34,269 nucleotides of DNA from DATJHM01 sp035493895 (GTDB lineage: Bacteria > Chloroflexota > Ktedonobacteria > Ktedonobacterales > Ktedonobacteraceae): positions 1-34,269 of the forward strand of contig DATJHM010000184.1 of assembly GCA_035493895.1 (NCBI GenBank), read 5' to 3'. The notes under the pieces were generated by a model. It searched no databases. It saw nothing but the letters and a program-made list of their open reading frames with translations, and was not told the origin of the DNA. The position numbers and the translations under genes were made by a program. How positions within the stretch are numbered: the first letter of the stretch is position 1; every line of letters begins with the position of its first letter. Shown here in pieces: positions 33,074 to 34,269 of the stretch.

Positions 33074-33131
33074 TTTTATCTCGCCACCATTTGTCAGATG
33101 TCTTTCTAAGAGGCAATGGTGAAAGATAAAA
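33074..33131 (+). promoter_or_regulatory. Imperfect inverted repeat between importer and kinase genes
   Basis: Left arm TTTTATCT (33074-33081) plus CACCATT (33085-33091) pairs with AATGGTG (33115-33121) plus AGATAAAA (33124-33131), leaving a small internal loop and a 23-base terminal loop. It fills the 168-base gap before the kinase gene. It may be a partial terminator that lowers kinase expression relative to the importer, or an mRNA processing site. Confidence 0.45.
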
Positions 33132-33187
33132 TTGATTTTTATCTACCCGCTGAAAATGTATTATAAGGAACGAGAGAACAATATCCT

Positions 33188-34269
33188 ATGAACTGGTACG
33201 ACGAATCTGCTTCCCCCGAACAGCATCCTGAAGTCAGGCGCTTGCTGAATCAGCTAGAGGCAACCCCCGATTTCTTGCAGGAAGGGGCTCCTATCTCTAT
33301 CGCACGTGCTCCAGGTCGTCTGGATATCATGGGAGGGATCGCTGATTATTCAGGTTCTCTGGTTCTGGAAATGCCTCTGGCGGTCGCCACCCTGGTGGCA
33401 GTCCAGAAGAGTGCCGACCCATTCGTGAGCATTCTCAGCATGGCTGCCAGCGACCTGGGAAACACGCCACTGGTCACGCTGCCGCTGGCACAGTTGTGTC
33501 CGCCTGCCGCTCCCCTGGACTATGGAGACGCTCACCAATTACTGACAGCAGATGCCAGTACCGCCTGGGCAGCCTATATTGCGGGAGTCATGGTCGTCTT
33601 ACAGCGTGAAACAGGGCTCGAATTTCACCATGGCCTGAAGATATTCGTGCACTGTGAAGTCCCCATTGGCAAAGGTTTAAGCTCATCAGCGTCTCTGGAA
33701 GTAGCGACCATGCAGGCCATATGTGCGCTGATGCAAACCTCCCTGGATGCGCGTCAACTGGCGCTGCTTTGTCAGAAAGTTGAGAATGTGATCGTTGGGG
33801 CTCCCTGCGGCATTATGGACCAGTTCACCGTGGTGAGTGGGCAGGAAGGGCATTTATTGGCTCTGCTTTGCCAACCGGCTGAGCCACAGGCCCCTGTTAC
33901 AGTACCGGCAGAGATTGAATTCTGGGGGATTGATTCCGGTTTGCGCCACGCTGTCAACGGGAGCGACTATACAGGAGTACGGGTAGGAGCTTTTATGGGC
34001 TACCGTATCCTGGCTGAATATGCAGGTTTGCCTGTGACCCCTGGCCCTGCCGGACAGCTCCTGATAGAAGATGCTCTCTGGCAGGGGTATTTAGCCAACA
34101 TTACGCCCTCAACCTGGGAACGCATTTATCGTGACCAGATCCCTGTGGAGTTGACGGGTGAGGACTTTCTGACTCGCTACGAGGGCTTTACTGATACCGT
34201 TACACGCATCCAGGCAGAACGCGTGTACGCCGTGCGCCAACCCACCGCACATCCTATCTACGAGCATCA
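33188..34269 (+). CDS. GHMP sugar kinase, L-arabinokinase/galactokinase-like (partial)
   Basis: The gene runs off the right edge; 360 residues are visible from ATG 33188. GHMP motif 1 is ARAPGRLDIMGGIADYSGSL (from residue 39), with GGIADYSG in place of the galactokinase GEHTDYN; this form is the one known from plant L-arabinokinase and its bacterial relatives. Motif 2, the ATP loop, is PIGKGLSSSAS (159-169), and GAPCGIMDQF contains the catalytic Asp seen in galactokinases. The enzyme should phosphorylate L-arabinose or galactose at C1 in the cytoplasm. The ribosome site is poor (AAGGAA is 17 bases away). It follows the furanose-type importer on the same strand, which suggests it uses the imported sugar. 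Confidence 0.88.
   Translation, partial: MNWYDESASPEQHPEVRRLLNQLEATPDFLQEGAPISIARAPGRLDIMGGIADYSGSLVLEMPLAVATLVAVQKSADPFVSILSMAASDLGNTPLVTLPLAQLCPPAAPLDYGDAHQLLTADASTAWAAYIAGVMVVLQRETGLEFHHGLKIFVHCEVPIGKGLSSSASLEVATMQAICALMQTSLDARQLALLCQKVENVIVGAPCGIMDQFTVVSGQEGHLLALLCQPAEPQAPVTVPAEIEFWGIDSGLRHAVNGSDYTGVRVGAFMGYRILAEYAGLPVTPGPAGQLLIEDALWQGYLANITPSTWERIYRDQIPVELTGEDFLTRYEGFTDTVTRIQAERVYAVRQPTAHPIYEH

Noticed and set aside
1..34269. CRISPR array, tRNA, rRNA, prophage or intact insertion sequence
   Set aside because: No regularly spaced repeats, tRNA-like or rRNA sequence, phage gene or transposase was seen on either strand by eye.

Overview
The window reads like a chromosomal segment of a Chloroflexota bacterium, most likely class Ktedonobacteria. 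This is inferred from gene style: a BTAD/AAA signalling regulator, a CheB-CheR-PAS-histidine kinase hybrid, a eukaryotic-type Ser/Thr kinase, several GlsB/YeaQ-type membrane proteins, lipoprotein sugar-binding proteins and LacI regulators, with AT-rich spacers between moderately GC-rich genes. No rRNA, tRNA, CRISPR array, intact transposase or phage gene was found.

Layout. 1-206 is the end of a PHP-domain phosphoesterase gene. 303-673 holds a MITE-like foldback element with 70-bp arms. 674-6070 is a LacI regulator divergent from a peptide/nickel-type (family 5) ABC importer made of a binding lipoprotein and two permeases, with no ATPase gene beside it. 6089-8360 carries a formamidase/acetamidase and a divergent M20 amidohydrolase. 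8782-13766 has an unknown 303-aa protein, a very large CheB-CheR-PAS-histidine kinase hybrid, its single-domain response regulator and a 61-aa basic protein. 13781-22716 is stress-flavoured: ECF-type sigma factor, three GlsB-like small membrane proteins, a Dps-like protein with altered iron ligands, a shortened BTAD-ATPase regulator, a fatty-acid desaturase, a membrane Ser/Thr kinase and an Hsp20. A dead arsB fragment and a perfect 24-bp hairpin lie inside this block. 22717-26614 is sparse: a small CxxC protein, an MFS transporter, a pRiA4b ORF-3-like zinc protein and a YtxH-like protein. 26650-34269 is a sugar locus: LacI regulator divergent from a galactofuranose-type ABC importer (ytfQ-ytfR-ytfT-yjfF order) followed by an L-arabinokinase/galactokinase-like GHMP kinase cut by the window edge.

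How the parts may work together. In both ABC loci a LacI regulator faces a binding-protein gene, and a stable hairpin lies just after the binding-protein gene, which would favour more binding protein than permease. The right-hand locus makes a coherent route: uptake of a furanose pentose or hexose, then phosphorylation at the anomeric carbon. The left-hand locus pairs importer parts with two amide hydrolases and suggests use of amide or peptide nitrogen and carbon. No clearly new defence or mobile system is visible. The most unusual items are the foldback element, the arsB scar with the long hairpin, the Dps with three changed ferroxidase ligands, the transporter-arabinokinase pairing and two unrecognised proteins around the sensor kinase hybrid.
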